Below the pieces are notes generated by a model. That model had not been told where the DNA came from. It worked only from the letters and a program-made list of their open reading frames with translations, and ran no database searches. 64,000 bases of DNA. Source: Actinomycetes bacterium. GTDB lineage: Bacteria > Actinomycetota > Thermoleophilia > Solirubrobacterales > 70-9. Where the stretch lies: contig BOKP01000003.1 in assembly GCA_016861045.1 (NCBI GenBank), positions 424,116 to 488,115 of the forward strand, in the 5' to 3' direction. Both the position numbers and the translations under genes were made by a program. This document shows, in pieces, positions 33,293 to 42,071 of this stretch. Numbering within the stretch: position 1 is the first letter of the stretch; each line of letters starts with the position of its first letter.

Positions 33293-34060
33293 ATGAGCAG
33301 GAGGACGACGATCGGCGCCGTGGCCGTGGCGAGCGTCCTCGCGGCGCTCGTCGCGGCGGTGACGCCGGTCGCCGCTGCCGTCCCGGACGAGCCGGTCGAG
33401 GGCATCGACGTCTCGCGCTTTCAGGGCCGCGTCGGCTGGAACCTGGTCGCCGAGACGGACATCCGCTTCGCCTATCTGGCCGCCAGCCGCGGCTACGGCC
33501 GCGACTGCGTCGTCGTCCCCGACGAGTGCGGGCGCGATCCCCGGTTCGAGCGCAATTACGCCCAGGCGCGCCGCGTCGGCCTCCGGGTCGGCGCCTACCA
33601 CCGGGCGTTCGCCGCCGGCCCGGGACGCGAGAGCGCGAAGGCGGACGCGCGCCGCGAGGCGAACCGGTTCGTCGCCGTGGTCGGCGCGGTCCGGCGACGC
33701 GACCTGCGCCCGGCGCTCGACGTCGAGCACCCGTTCACGCTGATCGGGGAACGCAACCTGCGGGTCTGGATCAGGACCTGGTCGAAGCGGGTCGAGCGCG
33801 GCCTCGGCGTCAAGCCGATCATCTACACGAACGCGTCGAGCTGGGCGGCGACGGGCGACACCGGCTGGTTCGCCACCCACGGCCACCCGCTCTGGATCGC
33901 CAACTTCGACGTCGCGAGCCCGCTGGTCCCGGCGGCGGACTGGGCCGGCAAGGGCTGGACGATCTGGCAGTACACGAGCAGCGGCCAGATCAGCGGCATC
34001 GACGGGCCGGTCGACCGCGACCGGCTCTGGAAGGGGTTCGGCAAGCTCAACCCGCGCTGA
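33293..34060 (+). CDS. Secreted GH25 muramidase
   Basis: The 255-residue product has a signal peptide (TTIGAVAVASVLAALVAAVTPVAA) followed by a glycoside hydrolase family 25 lysozyme domain: EGIDVSRFQGRVGW, LRPALDVEHPF with the catalytic acidic pair, KPIIYTNASSW, PLWIANFDV, and the closing IWQYTSSGQISGIDGPVDRD. It cuts the MurNAc-GlcNAc bond of peptidoglycan, outside the membrane. The ATG is preceded by GGAGAGGG. It is divergent from the GDPD gene, also secreted. Confidence 0.92.
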   Translation: MSRRTTIGAVAVASVLAALVAAVTPVAAAVPDEPVEGIDVSRFQGRVGWNLVAETDIRFAYLAASRGYGRDCVVVPDECGRDPRFERNYAQARRVGLRVGAYHRAFAAGPGRESAKADARREANRFVAVVGAVRRRDLRPALDVEHPFTLIGERNLRVWIRTWSKRVERGLGVKPIIYTNASSWAATGDTGWFATHGHPLWIANFDVASPLVPAADWAGKGWTIWQYTSSGQISGIDGPVDRDRLWKGFGKLNPR

Positions 34061-34092
34061 GCGTCCCGGGCCGATCTGCCAAGGTGCGGACC

Positions 34093-34584
34093 GTGAGCAG
34101 CAGCGGAAAGCCACCGGCCACCGACGGGTCGATCACGGCCGCCGGCCTGCGCGAGCTCGAGGCCGAGCTGGCGGAGCTCGAGGGGCCGGCGCGGAGAGGG
34201 ATGGCGGAGCGGATCAAGGCCGCCCGCGAGCACGGCGACCTCAAGGAGAACGCCGAATACCACATCGCCAAGGAGGACCAGGCGCACCTCGAGACGAAGA
34301 TCAAGCGGCTGCGGGAGCGGCTGCGGGACGCCGTGGTCGTCGCCGCCGAGGACGGCGACCCCGACCGGTTCGCGTTCGGGCGGACGGCCGAGGTCGCCGA
34401 TGACGCTGGCGCCGTCCACACCTGGACCCTCGTCGGGGCGACCGAGGCCGACATGGGCGCCGGCCGGCTGTCGGCGGAGTCCCCCGTCGGGCGAGCCCTC
34501 CGCGACGGGCGGATCGGCGCCGAGATCGCCGTCGAGACCCCGCGCGGATCGCGCACGTTCACGATCCGCAGGCTGATCGGGTAA
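34093..34584 (+). CDS. greA: Transcription elongation factor GreA
   Basis: GreA enters the RNA polymerase secondary channel and stimulates cleavage of backtracked RNA. The coiled-coil tip EHGDLKENAEYH is intact, including the acidic residues needed for cleavage, followed by the FKBP-like C-terminal domain (GATEADMGAGRLSAESPVGRALRDGRIG). The 163-residue length is normal. Starts with GTG at 34093; another GTG at 34084 is possible. It begins 32 bases after the muramidase gene and may be co-transcribed with it. Confidence 0.93.
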   Translation: MSSSGKPPATDGSITAAGLRELEAELAELEGPARRGMAERIKAAREHGDLKENAEYHIAKEDQAHLETKIKRLRERLRDAVVVAAEDGDPDRFAFGRTAEVADDAGAVHTWTLVGATEADMGAGRLSAESPVGRALRDGRIGAEIAVETPRGSRTFTIRRLIG

Positions 34585-34601
34585 CGGGCCGCGGAGGCCT
34601 G

Positions 34602-35651
34602 GTGCGGATCGAGCTCGTCACGCAGATGTGGCCGAGCCGGGAGAACCCGGACCTCGGCAGCTTCCTCGTCCCGCTCACGGCCGAGCTCCGGCGTCGCGGC
34701 AACGAGGTCGAGGTGGCGGCGATCAGCCGCCGCGGCGGTGCCCCGACCAAGTACGGCCGCCTGATCGCGAGCTCGGTCGCGGTCGCGCGTCGCTTCCGGC
34801 CGGACGTCGTCTTCGCCCATTTCCTCTTCCCCGCCGGTGCCGCGGGGGTCGCCGCCTCGATGGCGGGCCGCTGCCCCCTGGTCGTCATGGCGCACGGGAC
34901 CGACGTCGCGAACCTGGGCGAGATCCGCGGCGTCCGGACGGCGACCGCGCGGGTGATCTCGCGCTCCGCCGCGGTGATCGCGAACTCGGGCTGGCTCGCC
35001 GAGCGCCTCGCCGCCGCGATCCCGGAGGCCGCGGCGAAGACGGAGATCGCCGACTGCGGGATCGATCTCGAAGCTTTCACGCCGGCCGACGCAGCCCCCG
35101 CGCGGGAGGAGCTCGGCTGGGGCGGCGAGGGGCCGGCGTTCCTCTGCGTCGGTTCGCTGATCGAGCGCAAGAACGTGACCGGGCTCGCGGACGCCTTCGC
35201 CGCGCTCGGGCGTGGACGGCTCGCGTTCGTCGGCGACGGGCCGCTGCGCCCGCGACTCGAGGGACGCCCGGGGGTGCGCGTCGTCGGCCGGATCCCGCAG
35301 CGCGAGGTGCCACGCTGGGTCGCGGCCTGTGACGTCCTCTGCCAGCCCTCGCTCATCGAGCCGTTCGGCCAGGCGACGCTGGAGGGGATGGCGATGGAGC
35401 GCACGGTCGTGGCGACGACGAACGGCGGGCCGCCCGAGTTCGTCCCGCCGCAGGCAGGCGTGCTCGTCGATCCGGACGACCCGGCGGCGCTGCGAGACGG
35501 GCTCGAGCGGGCGGCGGCGATGCCGTCGCCGAACCCCGCCGCCCGCGAGGCCGCCGCCCTGCACGACGTCAGATCCGAGACGGCGACGATGCTCGCGGTG
35601 CTCCAGCGGGCGGTCGCCGACGCCCGACCGCGTGGCGCCGGCGACGACTGA
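34602..35651 (+). CDS. GT4-family glycosyltransferase
   Basis: The 349-residue GT-B enzyme has the donor-domain features of family GT4: LCVGSLIERKNVTGLADAF, VGRIPQREVPRWVAACDVL, and the EX7E motif EPFGQATLE. The N-terminus MRIELVTQMWPSRENPDLGSFL fits the acceptor domain. It would transfer a sugar from a nucleotide donor to a lipid or glycan. The start is GTG with GGAGGCCTG upstream. No other cell-envelope genes flank it, so the acceptor is unknown. Confidence 0.88.
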   Translation: MRIELVTQMWPSRENPDLGSFLVPLTAELRRRGNEVEVAAISRRGGAPTKYGRLIASSVAVARRFRPDVVFAHFLFPAGAAGVAASMAGRCPLVVMAHGTDVANLGEIRGVRTATARVISRSAAVIANSGWLAERLAAAIPEAAAKTEIADCGIDLEAFTPADAAPAREELGWGGEGPAFLCVGSLIERKNVTGLADAFAALGRGRLAFVGDGPLRPRLEGRPGVRVVGRIPQREVPRWVAACDVLCQPSLIEPFGQATLEGMAMERTVVATTNGGPPEFVPPQAGVLVDPDDPAALRDGLERAAAMPSPNPAAREAAALHDVRSETATMLAVLQRAVADARPRGAGDD

Positions 35652-35737
35652 CCATCGGGTGGCGCCCGTGTGCCTGCGCCCCGGCGACGGGACGCAGGCC
35701 CGGCGGCAATTGTCAAGGCCTCTGACGATGGACCGAT

Positions 35738-38164
35738 ATGGAGTGCGTGGAGGCCTCCCGCCACCCCGATCACGCTCCCCCGGCGCCGGCGGACGGCGCG
35801 CCCCCGCCCGTGCCGCCGGTCTCCGCGCCACCCCCCGGCCCGGCGGACGGCGCGCCCCCGCCCTGGCCGGCGAGCCCCGAGGCCGCGTCCCCGGCGCCGT
35901 GGGGCCCGGCGACGCCGCCCGGGCCGAACGGCGCCCTCCCGGCCGGCCCGTCCGCGCAGGCGCCGCCAGTCCCGGCGCCGGGGGGCCCCACGCCGCCGCC
36001 CGCCCCGCCGGGGCTGGCCGCGTCGCCCGAGCACACGGCCGCGCCGGTGCCGATCGGGCCCGCGGCCCCGCCGGCGCCTCCACCGGATGCGGCGCCTCCC
36101 GCGGCGTCGGCCGGCCCGCCGCCCGGGCCTCCGACCCGGTTCGCACCGCCGGCTCCGCCGTCCCCTTCGACGCCGTCGCCTGGCGCATCCCGGATGCATC
36201 CGGACCCCCCGCTCCCTGTCGGGCCGCCGCCCGACGCTCCGCCGCATCGGGATCGAGAGGCCCCGCCGGTGCCGGCGGTGGGCCCGCCCCCCGCGCCGGC
36301 CGCGCTCGCGGCCCCGCCGGCGCCGTCGGCGCCGCCGGGCAGCGCGGCCCGACCCGTGCGAGCGGAGCCCGCGTTCCGGCCCGCACCGGCTGACGGCCCG
36401 GCCCCGGCGGCGGCCCCGGAGCCGGGCCCCTCGGCGCCGTTCGACCCGCCGCTCGCTCCCGCCGCCGCATCCCCGCCCGCGCCGTCGGCCCCGAGGGCGC
36501 CGACGCGGCGGCGCCTCGGTGACGTCATCGTCGAGCTCGGCTTCGCCGAGCGCGGCATCGTCGAGGCGATCGTGGCGCTGGCACGCGACGACGGCAAGCC
36601 GATCGGCCAGGCGCTCGTCGAGGGCGGCGTCATCGACTCCCGCCAGCTCGCCGAGGCGCTCGCCGCCCGAAACGGCCTCGAGTACGTCGACCTGAACGGC
36701 TTCGAGGTCGATCACGGCGCCGCCAACCTGATCAGCAGCGAGGACGCGCGCCGCTACCGCGCGATCCCGATCGCGTTCGTCGACGAGGGGACGCTGCTGG
36801 TGGCGACCGCCGACCCCGCCAACCTGCTCGGGCTCGACAGCATCACGGTCGCGACCGAGCGCAAGGTCCGCCCTGTCGTCACCTCCCCCGAGGACCTCGA
36901 GGCGCTCGTGAACCAGCTCTCGCGGCTGATCGAGTCGGTCCACGAGGTCGATGCCGAGGCCGAGGAGGAGGAGGCCCCGCCGGAGCCGAAGCTCCGCGAA
37001 TCGGCCGGCGAGGCCCCGGTGATCAAGCTCGTCCACACGGTGATCGCCGATGCGGTCAGCCGCGGGGCCTCCGACATCCACCTCGATCCGACCGGCGGGG
37101 ACCTCCGCGTCCGCTTTCGCGTCGATGGCGTGATGATCGACTCGGCCACCGTTCCCCGCCGGCTCGCCACCGGCCTGATCTCGCGGGTCAAGATCATGGC
37201 CGACCTCGACATCGCCGAGCGGCGCAGGCCCCAGGACGGGCGGATCGGGGTCACGGTCGACGGCCGGTTCGTGGACATCCGGGTGGCGACCCTGCCGATC
37301 ATGCGAGGGGAGTCGGCGGTGCTGCGAATCCTCGACCAGCAGCGCGTCATCATCAAGCTCGACGACCTCGGAATGCGGCCCGACGACCGCGCGGCGCTCG
37401 AGCATTCGGTCACCCGCAGCCACGGCGCCGTCCTGGTGACCGGCCCGACCGGGTCGGGCAAGACCACGACCCTCTACGCGGCGCTGGGCACGATCAACAC
37501 GCCCGACCGGACGCTGATCGCGATCGAGGACCCGGTCGAGTACGAGCTCGACGGGATCAAGCAGATCCAGGTCAATCCGAAGGTCGGGCTCACCTTCGCC
37601 GCCGGCCTGCGCTCGATGATCCGCTCCGACCCCGACGTGCTGATGGTCGGAGAGATCCGCGACCGCGAGACGGCTCAGATCGCCATCGAGTCGGCCCTGA
37701 CCGGGCACCTCGTCCTCTCGACCCTGCACACCAACGACGCGCCGACCGCGGCCGCGCGCCTGATCGAGATGGGCATCGAGCCGTTCCTGATCGCGTCCTC
37801 GATCGAGTGCGTCGTCGCGCAGCGCCTCGCCCGGCGCCTCTGCGCGGATTGCAAGCGCCCGGTCCGTCTCAGCGCCGATGAGCTGCGGCACAGCGGCTTC
37901 ACGGCGGATGAGGCGGTCGACGGCTACGAGCCGGTCGGCTGCGTGCGCTGCAACGGGTCGGGCTACCGGGGACGGATCGGCCTCTACGAGGTCATGCGCG
38001 TCGACGAGCGGATCACCGCGCTGATCCTGGACCGGGCGTCGAGCGACGAGATCTCCGCGGCGGCCTCCGCCGCCGGCATGCGGCGGATCCGGGACGACGG
38101 CCTCGACAAGGTCCGCCAGGGGATCACCTCCGCGCCCGAGATCCTCCGCGCCCTCGGCGCCTGA
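35738..38164 (+). CDS. PilB/GspE-family ATPase with long Pro/Ala-rich N-terminus
   Basis: Residues 1-256 are a low-complexity Pro/Ala/Gly-rich tail. From about 257 comes an MshEN/GspE-N domain (RRRLGDVIVELGFAERGIVEAIVAL), then a type IV pilus/type II secretion assembly ATPase: Walker A GPTGSGKTT (about residues 569-577), IAIEDPVEYEL (Asp box), LMVGEIRDRETAQIAIESALTGH, HTNDAPTA, and a four-cysteine zinc motif CADC...CVRC followed by GYRGRIGLYEVM. It should power pilin assembly, but no pilC, pilT, pilin or peptidase gene is in the window. The start in low-complexity sequence is uncertain; no good ribosome site was seen. Confidence 0.9.
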   Translation: MECVEASRHPDHAPPAPADGAPPPVPPVSAPPPGPADGAPPPWPASPEAASPAPWGPATPPGPNGALPAGPSAQAPPVPAPGGPTPPPAPPGLAASPEHTAAPVPIGPAAPPAPPPDAAPPAASAGPPPGPPTRFAPPAPPSPSTPSPGASRMHPDPPLPVGPPPDAPPHRDREAPPVPAVGPPPAPAALAAPPAPSAPPGSAARPVRAEPAFRPAPADGPAPAAAPEPGPSAPFDPPLAPAAASPPAPSAPRAPTRRRLGDVIVELGFAERGIVEAIVALARDDGKPIGQALVEGGVIDSRQLAEALAARNGLEYVDLNGFEVDHGAANLISSEDARRYRAIPIAFVDEGTLLVATADPANLLGLDSITVATERKVRPVVTSPEDLEALVNQLSRLIESVHEVDAEAEEEEAPPEPKLRESAGEAPVIKLVHTVIADAVSRGASDIHLDPTGGDLRVRFRVDGVMIDSATVPRRLATGLISRVKIMADLDIAERRRPQDGRIGVTVDGRFVDIRVATLPIMRGESAVLRILDQQRVIIKLDDLGMRPDDRAALEHSVTRSHGAVLVTGPTGSGKTTTLYAALGTINTPDRTLIAIEDPVEYELDGIKQIQVNPKVGLTFAAGLRSMIRSDPDVLMVGEIRDRETAQIAIESALTGHLVLSTLHTNDAPTAAARLIEMGIEPFLIASSIECVVAQRLARRLCADCKRPVRLSADELRHSGFTADEAVDGYEPVGCVRCNGSGYRGRIGLYEVMRVDERITALILDRASSDEISAAASAAGMRRIRDDGLDKVRQGITSAPEILRALGA

Positions 38165-38260
38165 CCGGCCGGCTCCGACCTGGTGGCGGGCACGGCGGTC
38201 GGTAGCGAGTACCGAGGAGGAGGGGTCCAAAGCTCCGATGAGGCCCCTGCGGCCCGGGGC

Positions 38261-38266
38261 TAGCTT
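38261..38266 (+). promoter_or_regulatory. -10 hexamer TAGCTT before the CBS gene
   Basis: TAGCTT lies six bases before the ATG of the CBS-domain gene with no ribosome site between. Confidence 0.5.
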
Positions 38267-38272
38267 CGGGCC

Positions 38273-38704
38273 ATGAGCTCAGACGACGCACCGCAGGGTC
38301 GGGACATGACGTTGCCCGAATGGCTTTCCAGCCGCGTAGTGGCCGATTTCGCCAACGACGGGATTCTCACGTGCCCGGCCGAGGCGCCGCTCGAGGAGGT
38401 GGCCTGGATGATGGTCGAAAACCGCGTCCACGCCCTCGTCGTGGCGGACGGCGCCGACGAGGGCCAGGTGATCTCCGACGCCGACCTGATCGCCGCCGCC
38501 GACTCCGGCCACTTCGACGAGCTCGCCGCCCGCGACGTGGCCGGCACCGAGGCCGTCGGCGTCGGCCGCGACGACACCCTGATGCGCGCCACTCAGCTCC
38601 TCGCCGAGCACGGCGTCACGCACCTGGTGGTTCGCGACGGGGAGGGGCGTCCGACCGGCATCCTCTCGACGCTCGACGTCGCCCGCGCGATCTCGAGGCG
38701 TTAG
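38273..38704 (+). CDS. Two-CBS-domain protein
   Basis: The 143-residue protein is a single CBS pair: the first repeat runs from about residue 22 (VVADFANDGILTCPAEAPLEEVAWMMVENRVHALVV), the second from about 85 (TEAVGVGRDDTLMRATQLLAEHGVTHLVV ... GILSTLDVARAI). CBS pairs bind adenosine nucleotides and act as energy or redox sensors. No output domain is attached, so it probably works by binding another protein. It is not in an operon. Confidence 0.88.
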   Translation: MSSDDAPQGRDMTLPEWLSSRVVADFANDGILTCPAEAPLEEVAWMMVENRVHALVVADGADEGQVISDADLIAAADSGHFDELAARDVAGTEAVGVGRDDTLMRATQLLAEHGVTHLVVRDGEGRPTGILSTLDVARAISRR

Positions 38705-38928
38705 CCGGGGCGGCGCCCGCCGCCTGATCGGACCCCGCCGGCGCCGATCCCGCCCGGCGCCGGACCGCTCAGGGAAGCCTGGCCAACTCCATCGAGGTCC
38801 ATGCCGGGCGGAATGTCGGGGAGCCGGGTCGCCCGCAGCACGGTGCCGTGGGCCCACGGCCGTACGACGTCGCAGAAGCGCGCCTGGCGGCGGTGATGCC
38901 AGCGCCGCGCCCGCTCGGCGACGCTCAC
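38701..38928 (-). pseudogene. Probable fragment of a GNAT-family gene
   Basis: From a GTG at 38928 the minus strand reads VSVAERARRWHHRRQARF and CDVVRPWAHGTVLRATR, which resembles a stretch I remember from actinobacterial GNAT-family proteins (RRW...RQ...CD...PWAHGT..RATR). After about residue 45 the resemblance stops and the frame turns into Gly/Pro-rich sequence ending at 38701. It covers most of the 307-base gap between the CBS and VIT genes. Either a decayed gene remnant or a small real protein; the first is more likely. Confidence 0.35.
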
Positions 38929-39011
38929 GCCGACCGCCGGGCGCTCGCCCGCTCGACGATCGTCCGGCCCATCGCCGGGCCGATAGCCCCGCCCCCGGCA
39001 TCTAGGCTCCG

Positions 39012-39725
39012 GTGGCAATCGGCGTCGTGGCCTCCGACCTCCACAGCGAGACCCATCTCAGCTTCCGGTCTGGATGGCTGCGCGCCGCGATCCTCGGCGC
39101 CAACGACGGGATCGTCTCGACCGCGAGCCTCGTCCTCGGCGTCGCCGCCGCGGGGGCGCCGGGGACCGCGATCGTCACGGCAGGGATCGCCGGGCTCGCC
39201 GCGGGCGCGCTGTCGATGGCGGCGGGCGAGTTCGTCTCGGTCAGCTCCCAGCGCGACTCGGAGCTCGCCGACCTATCGCTCGAACGCCGCGAGCTGCGCT
39301 CCAACCCCGAGGCGGAGCTGCGCGAGCTGTCCCGCATCTACGAGGCTCGCGGCCTCCCGTCCGGGCTCGCCGCCGAGGTCGCCGAGGCGCTGACCGAGCG
39401 CGACGCGCTGCAGGCCCACGCCCGCGACGAGCTCGGCCTGACCGAGGCCCGCCAGGCCCGTCCGTTCCAGGCGGCCTGGACCTCGGCGCTGTCGTTCGCG
39501 GCCGGCGCGGTCCTCCCGGTGGTCGCCGTCGCGGCGTCCCCCGGCTCCGCCCGCGTCGTCGTCTGCATGGCGGCGACCCTCATCGCCCTGGCCGTGCTCG
39601 GCTACACCGGCGCCCGCCTCGGCGGCGGCCGGCGGCGGACAGCGGCGGTGAGGGTCGTCGTCTGGGGCGCCCTCGCGATGGCGGTGACGTCCGGCGTCGG
39701 GGCGCTCGTCGGCGCCGCGCTCTGA
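39012..39725 (+). CDS. VIT1/CCC1-family iron/manganese transporter
   Basis: The 237-residue membrane protein shows the VIT family pattern: GWLRAAILGANDGIVSTASLVLGVAAAG in the first helix pair, AGLAAGALSMAAGEFVSVSSQRDSE, and a C-terminal three-helix group (about 150-237). An amphipathic acidic segment of about 60 residues in the middle is the cytosolic metal-binding region of this family. It exports Fe2+ or Mn2+ from the cytosol. The start is uncertain: GTG at 39012 lies only three bases after a TAGGCT hexamer, and GTG at 39027 may be better. Confidence 0.88.
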   Translation: MAIGVVASDLHSETHLSFRSGWLRAAILGANDGIVSTASLVLGVAAAGAPGTAIVTAGIAGLAAGALSMAAGEFVSVSSQRDSELADLSLERRELRSNPEAELRELSRIYEARGLPSGLAAEVAEALTERDALQAHARDELGLTEARQARPFQAAWTSALSFAAGAVLPVVAVAASPGSARVVVCMAATLIALAVLGYTGARLGGGRRRTAAVRVVVWGALAMAVTSGVGALVGAAL

Positions 39726-39752
39726 GCGCGTCGGCCGCCACCCCCGAGCCGA

Positions 39753-39758
39753 TAGCCT
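39753..39758 (+). promoter_or_regulatory. -10 hexamer TAGCCT before the OsmC gene
   Basis: TAGCCT lies nine bases before the OsmC ATG and 28 bases after the VIT stop, with no ribosome site between. Confidence 0.5.
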
Positions 39759-39767
39759 GGGACGCCG

Positions 39768-40274
39768 ATGCCGGGTGAGGAGCTGCACGCCGTCCAGGCG
39801 CCGCTGAAGGAGCGCTACCAAGCCGAGCCGGAGACGGCGCTCGTGACCATGACGGCGACCGGCAGCCTCGGCGAGGGCGTCAGTTGCTCGGTCGCGACCG
39901 GACGGGCGATCGCCGAAGCCGGCCTCCACCCCGCCGCCGGCGGCGACGGCACCCAGCTCTGCTCCGGCGACATGCTGCTCGAGGCGCTGGTGGCCTGCGC
40001 CGGCGTTACCCTGCAAGCAGTCGCGACCTCGCTCGGGATCGAGGTCCGCTCGGGGGTCGTCCGCGCCGACGGTGAGCTCGACTTCCGTGGCACGCTCGCG
40101 GTCGATCGTGACGCCCCAGTCGGCTTCAGGTCGATCCGCCTGATCTTCGAGATCGACGCCGAAGCCGGCGAGGAGGAGCTCGCGACCCTGCTGCGCCTGA
40201 CCGAGCGCTACTGCGTCGTCCTGCAGACGATCCGGGACGCGCCGCCGGTGACGGCGACGATCGCGACCGTCTGA
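39768..40274 (+). CDS. OsmC-family peroxide reductase-like protein
   Basis: OsmC/Ohr proteins reduce organic hydroperoxides with two cysteines. Here Cys77 in LVACAGVTLQAVA and Cys149 in ERYCVVLQT occupy the two conserved positions, and the fold pattern is complete in 168 residues. The N-terminus (LKERYQAEPETALVTMTATG) resembles the stand-alone OsmC-like branch and not Ohr. A Shine-Dalgarno site is missing, consistent with the close -10. It is followed six bases later by the hypothetical propeller gene. Confidence 0.87.
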   Translation: MPGEELHAVQAPLKERYQAEPETALVTMTATGSLGEGVSCSVATGRAIAEAGLHPAAGGDGTQLCSGDMLLEALVACAGVTLQAVATSLGIEVRSGVVRADGELDFRGTLAVDRDAPVGFRSIRLIFEIDAEAGEEELATLLRLTERYCVVLQTIRDAPPVTATIATV

Positions 40275-40279
40275 GCCGC

Positions 40280-41674
40280 GTGGCCGCCGGTTACTGGCCC
40301 CGGCCCTGGACCTGCGAGGACGGCGGCCCACGCCGTTGGGGGACTCCCGGGGACGGCGGCGGCCTCGGGATCGCGCCGGGCGAGCGGCTCGAGGTCGTCG
40401 CCGCGCGTGACGCCTTCGCCACCGACGCGCTCGTCCGCCGCGAACCCGGCGAGCTGTTCGCGCTCCGCAACGACCTCGCAGACCGGGGCGGTCGGCCACT
40501 GGCGCCGGTCGAGTGCTGGGTCGAGCGACTCGACTCCGAGAGCATGGCTCCGCTCGCACGCTCGCGACGGCTGCCGGCGGGGGCGTGGTGGCCGGGCGGG
40601 ATCGCCGCGCACGCGAACGGGGACCTTTACGTCGTCAGCGGCGCCTGGGCGCATCGCCTCGATCCCGGCCTCGCCGTCCTCGCGTCGCACCGGCTCCCCG
40701 CCGACCGTCCCCACAACTCGTTCGTCCTGCTCGATGGCGGCGAGCTGGTCGTCAAGGACTGCGACGTATCCGAGGCCCGCGAGCCGGCGACCGTGTCGGC
40801 CCTCGACCCGGAGACGCTGCTGCCGGTGGCGCCGCCGCTGCGCCTGCCCGAGGCCTCGATCGCCCGGCTCGCGAGCGACGGCGAGTCCGCGATCGCGCTC
40901 GGGACGACGAGGGCCTTCCGGCTCCGGCTCGACCGCGGCCGCGGCCGGATCGTGCTGGACGGGAGCTGGCGGCCCGCCTACGGTCCGGCGCCCGGCCGCA
41001 GCTACGGATGGGACCCCGTGATCACCGACCAGCACGTGCTCTGGCTCGACAACGGCCGCAACCGTACCGACCGGACGATGCTGGGGAGCGGGATCGCGTC
41101 CGACCCCCTGCGGCTCTGGTGGGCGCGGCGCGACGACGGCCGGATCGACTCGACCGAGGTCAGCGGGATCGGCCGCGGGACCGTCTCGAACCCGCCCGGC
41201 TGGGACCCCGAGGGCGGGATCGTCGTCGGCTACGACTCCGGCAACGCCGTCGTCGCGGCCTGGCGCATCGAGGGCGATGCGCTCGTCCGGCTCTGGCGGC
41301 GCGACGGCATCGCCCACGCCGGGCACCTGATCGTCCATCCCGACACCCGTGAGCTGGTCGCCGGCGACTGGCGCGATCGGAGCTCCCTCCGCCATCCCGC
41401 GATCAGGGCCGCGGCCGGCGCCCTGTCGCGGCGCTTCGCCGCCTCGGCCCGGCTCCGCCGCGCCTCGCTCCGCACCGGCCACGACCGCCTCGTCGTCCTC
41501 GACCTCGACACCGGCGCGGGCAAGGCGGCGGTCGACGTCCCCTCGCCGGTCCAGTCGTTCAACTTCCCCGCCCCCGGCTTCGGCCGCGACGTCTACTACC
41601 AGTCGCTGACCACGATCGCCCGCATCGCGGTGACGGCTGACGGGGCGGGCGCTGGGCGGACGTCACCGACCTGA
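40280..41674 (+). CDS. Hypothetical protein, probable beta-propeller
   Basis: I do not recognise this 464-residue protein. It is soluble, with no signal peptide, and is composed of repeating short beta-strand units such as GDLYVVSGAWAHRLDPGLAVL, ELVVKDCDVSEA, SAIALGTTRAFRLRLD, GIVVGYDSGNAVVAAWRIEGDALVRLW and DRLVVLDLDTG, the style of WD40/NHL-like propellers with about six or seven blades. The N-terminus MAAGYWPRPWTCEDGGPRRWG is Trp/Gly/Pro-rich. It lies six bases after osmC and probably shares its transcript. Its last 116 bases overlap the convergent Usp-like gene. Confidence 0.6.
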   Translation: MAAGYWPRPWTCEDGGPRRWGTPGDGGGLGIAPGERLEVVAARDAFATDALVRREPGELFALRNDLADRGGRPLAPVECWVERLDSESMAPLARSRRLPAGAWWPGGIAAHANGDLYVVSGAWAHRLDPGLAVLASHRLPADRPHNSFVLLDGGELVVKDCDVSEAREPATVSALDPETLLPVAPPLRLPEASIARLASDGESAIALGTTRAFRLRLDRGRGRIVLDGSWRPAYGPAPGRSYGWDPVITDQHVLWLDNGRNRTDRTMLGSGIASDPLRLWWARRDDGRIDSTEVSGIGRGTVSNPPGWDPEGGIVVGYDSGNAVVAAWRIEGDALVRLWRRDGIAHAGHLIVHPDTRELVAGDWRDRSSLRHPAIRAAAGALSRRFAASARLRRASLRTGHDRLVVLDLDTGAGKAAVDVPSPVQSFNFPAPGFGRDVYYQSLTTIARIAVTADGAGAGRTSPT

Positions 41675-42065
41675 CGTCGGCCGGAGTGGCGCCACGCAGC
41701 CGCCGGATCGCCCGACCCCCGCCCCACCGCCGCTTCGGCACCAGAACGAGGTCGCATCCGAGCCTCTCGACGACGGAGGGGAGCCCGCGGCCGTCGTCGC
41801 TCGGGACGATCTCGAAGCGCGGCGGGGGGTCGCGTTCGCCGAGGATCTCCCTGGCGGCGCCGACCTCCTCGAGGGCGATCTCGTCGAGGATCCGATTCCA
41901 CTGAACCGACCGCAGGCAGCATCCGATGGCCCGCTCGTAGGCGATGACGATCGCGACGGTGATCCTGGCGGCGTACTCGTCGGCGACGGCTGCGGCCAGC
42001 TCGAGGGCCCGCCCACCGGCGCGTGAGCTCTCGAACACGACCAGGACGTGGCTCGCCGAGCCCAT
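41559..42065 (-). CDS. Universal stress protein-like protein
   Basis: The N-terminal two thirds look like a Usp domain: SHVLVVFESSRAGGRALELAAAVADEYAARITVAIVI, then a second half with a strand-loop LVLVPKRRWGGGRAIRRL in the place of the usual ATP-binding GxxGxxR. The glycine spacing is altered, so nucleotide binding is doubtful. The last 40 residues (RPPRQPSPRCGRSWSATGSRRRGRS) are Arg/Ser-rich and lie opposite the end of the propeller gene; the true stop may be earlier in ancestry. It is preceded by a 44-residue ORF with a strong ribosome site. Confidence 0.55.
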   Translation of the reverse strand: MGSASHVLVVFESSRAGGRALELAAAVADEYAARITVAIVIAYERAIGCCLRSVQWNRILDEIALEEVGAAREILGERDPPPRFEIVPSDDGRGLPSVVERLGCDLVLVPKRRWGGGRAIRRLRGATPADVRSVTSAQRPPRQPSPRCGRSWSATGSRRRGRSRGRGS

Positions 42066-42071
42066 CGCCGC

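Noticed and set aside
35760..36500. Tandem DNA repeats in the CCG/GCC-rich part of the pilus ATPase gene
   Set aside because: The sequence is low in complexity because it encodes Pro, Ala and Gly; the units are not regular in length and do not form a true tandem repeat.
34559..38230. 1223-codon open frame on the minus strand
   Set aside because: It runs antisense through the glycosyltransferase and PilB genes, both of which have full motif sets. It is a composition artefact.
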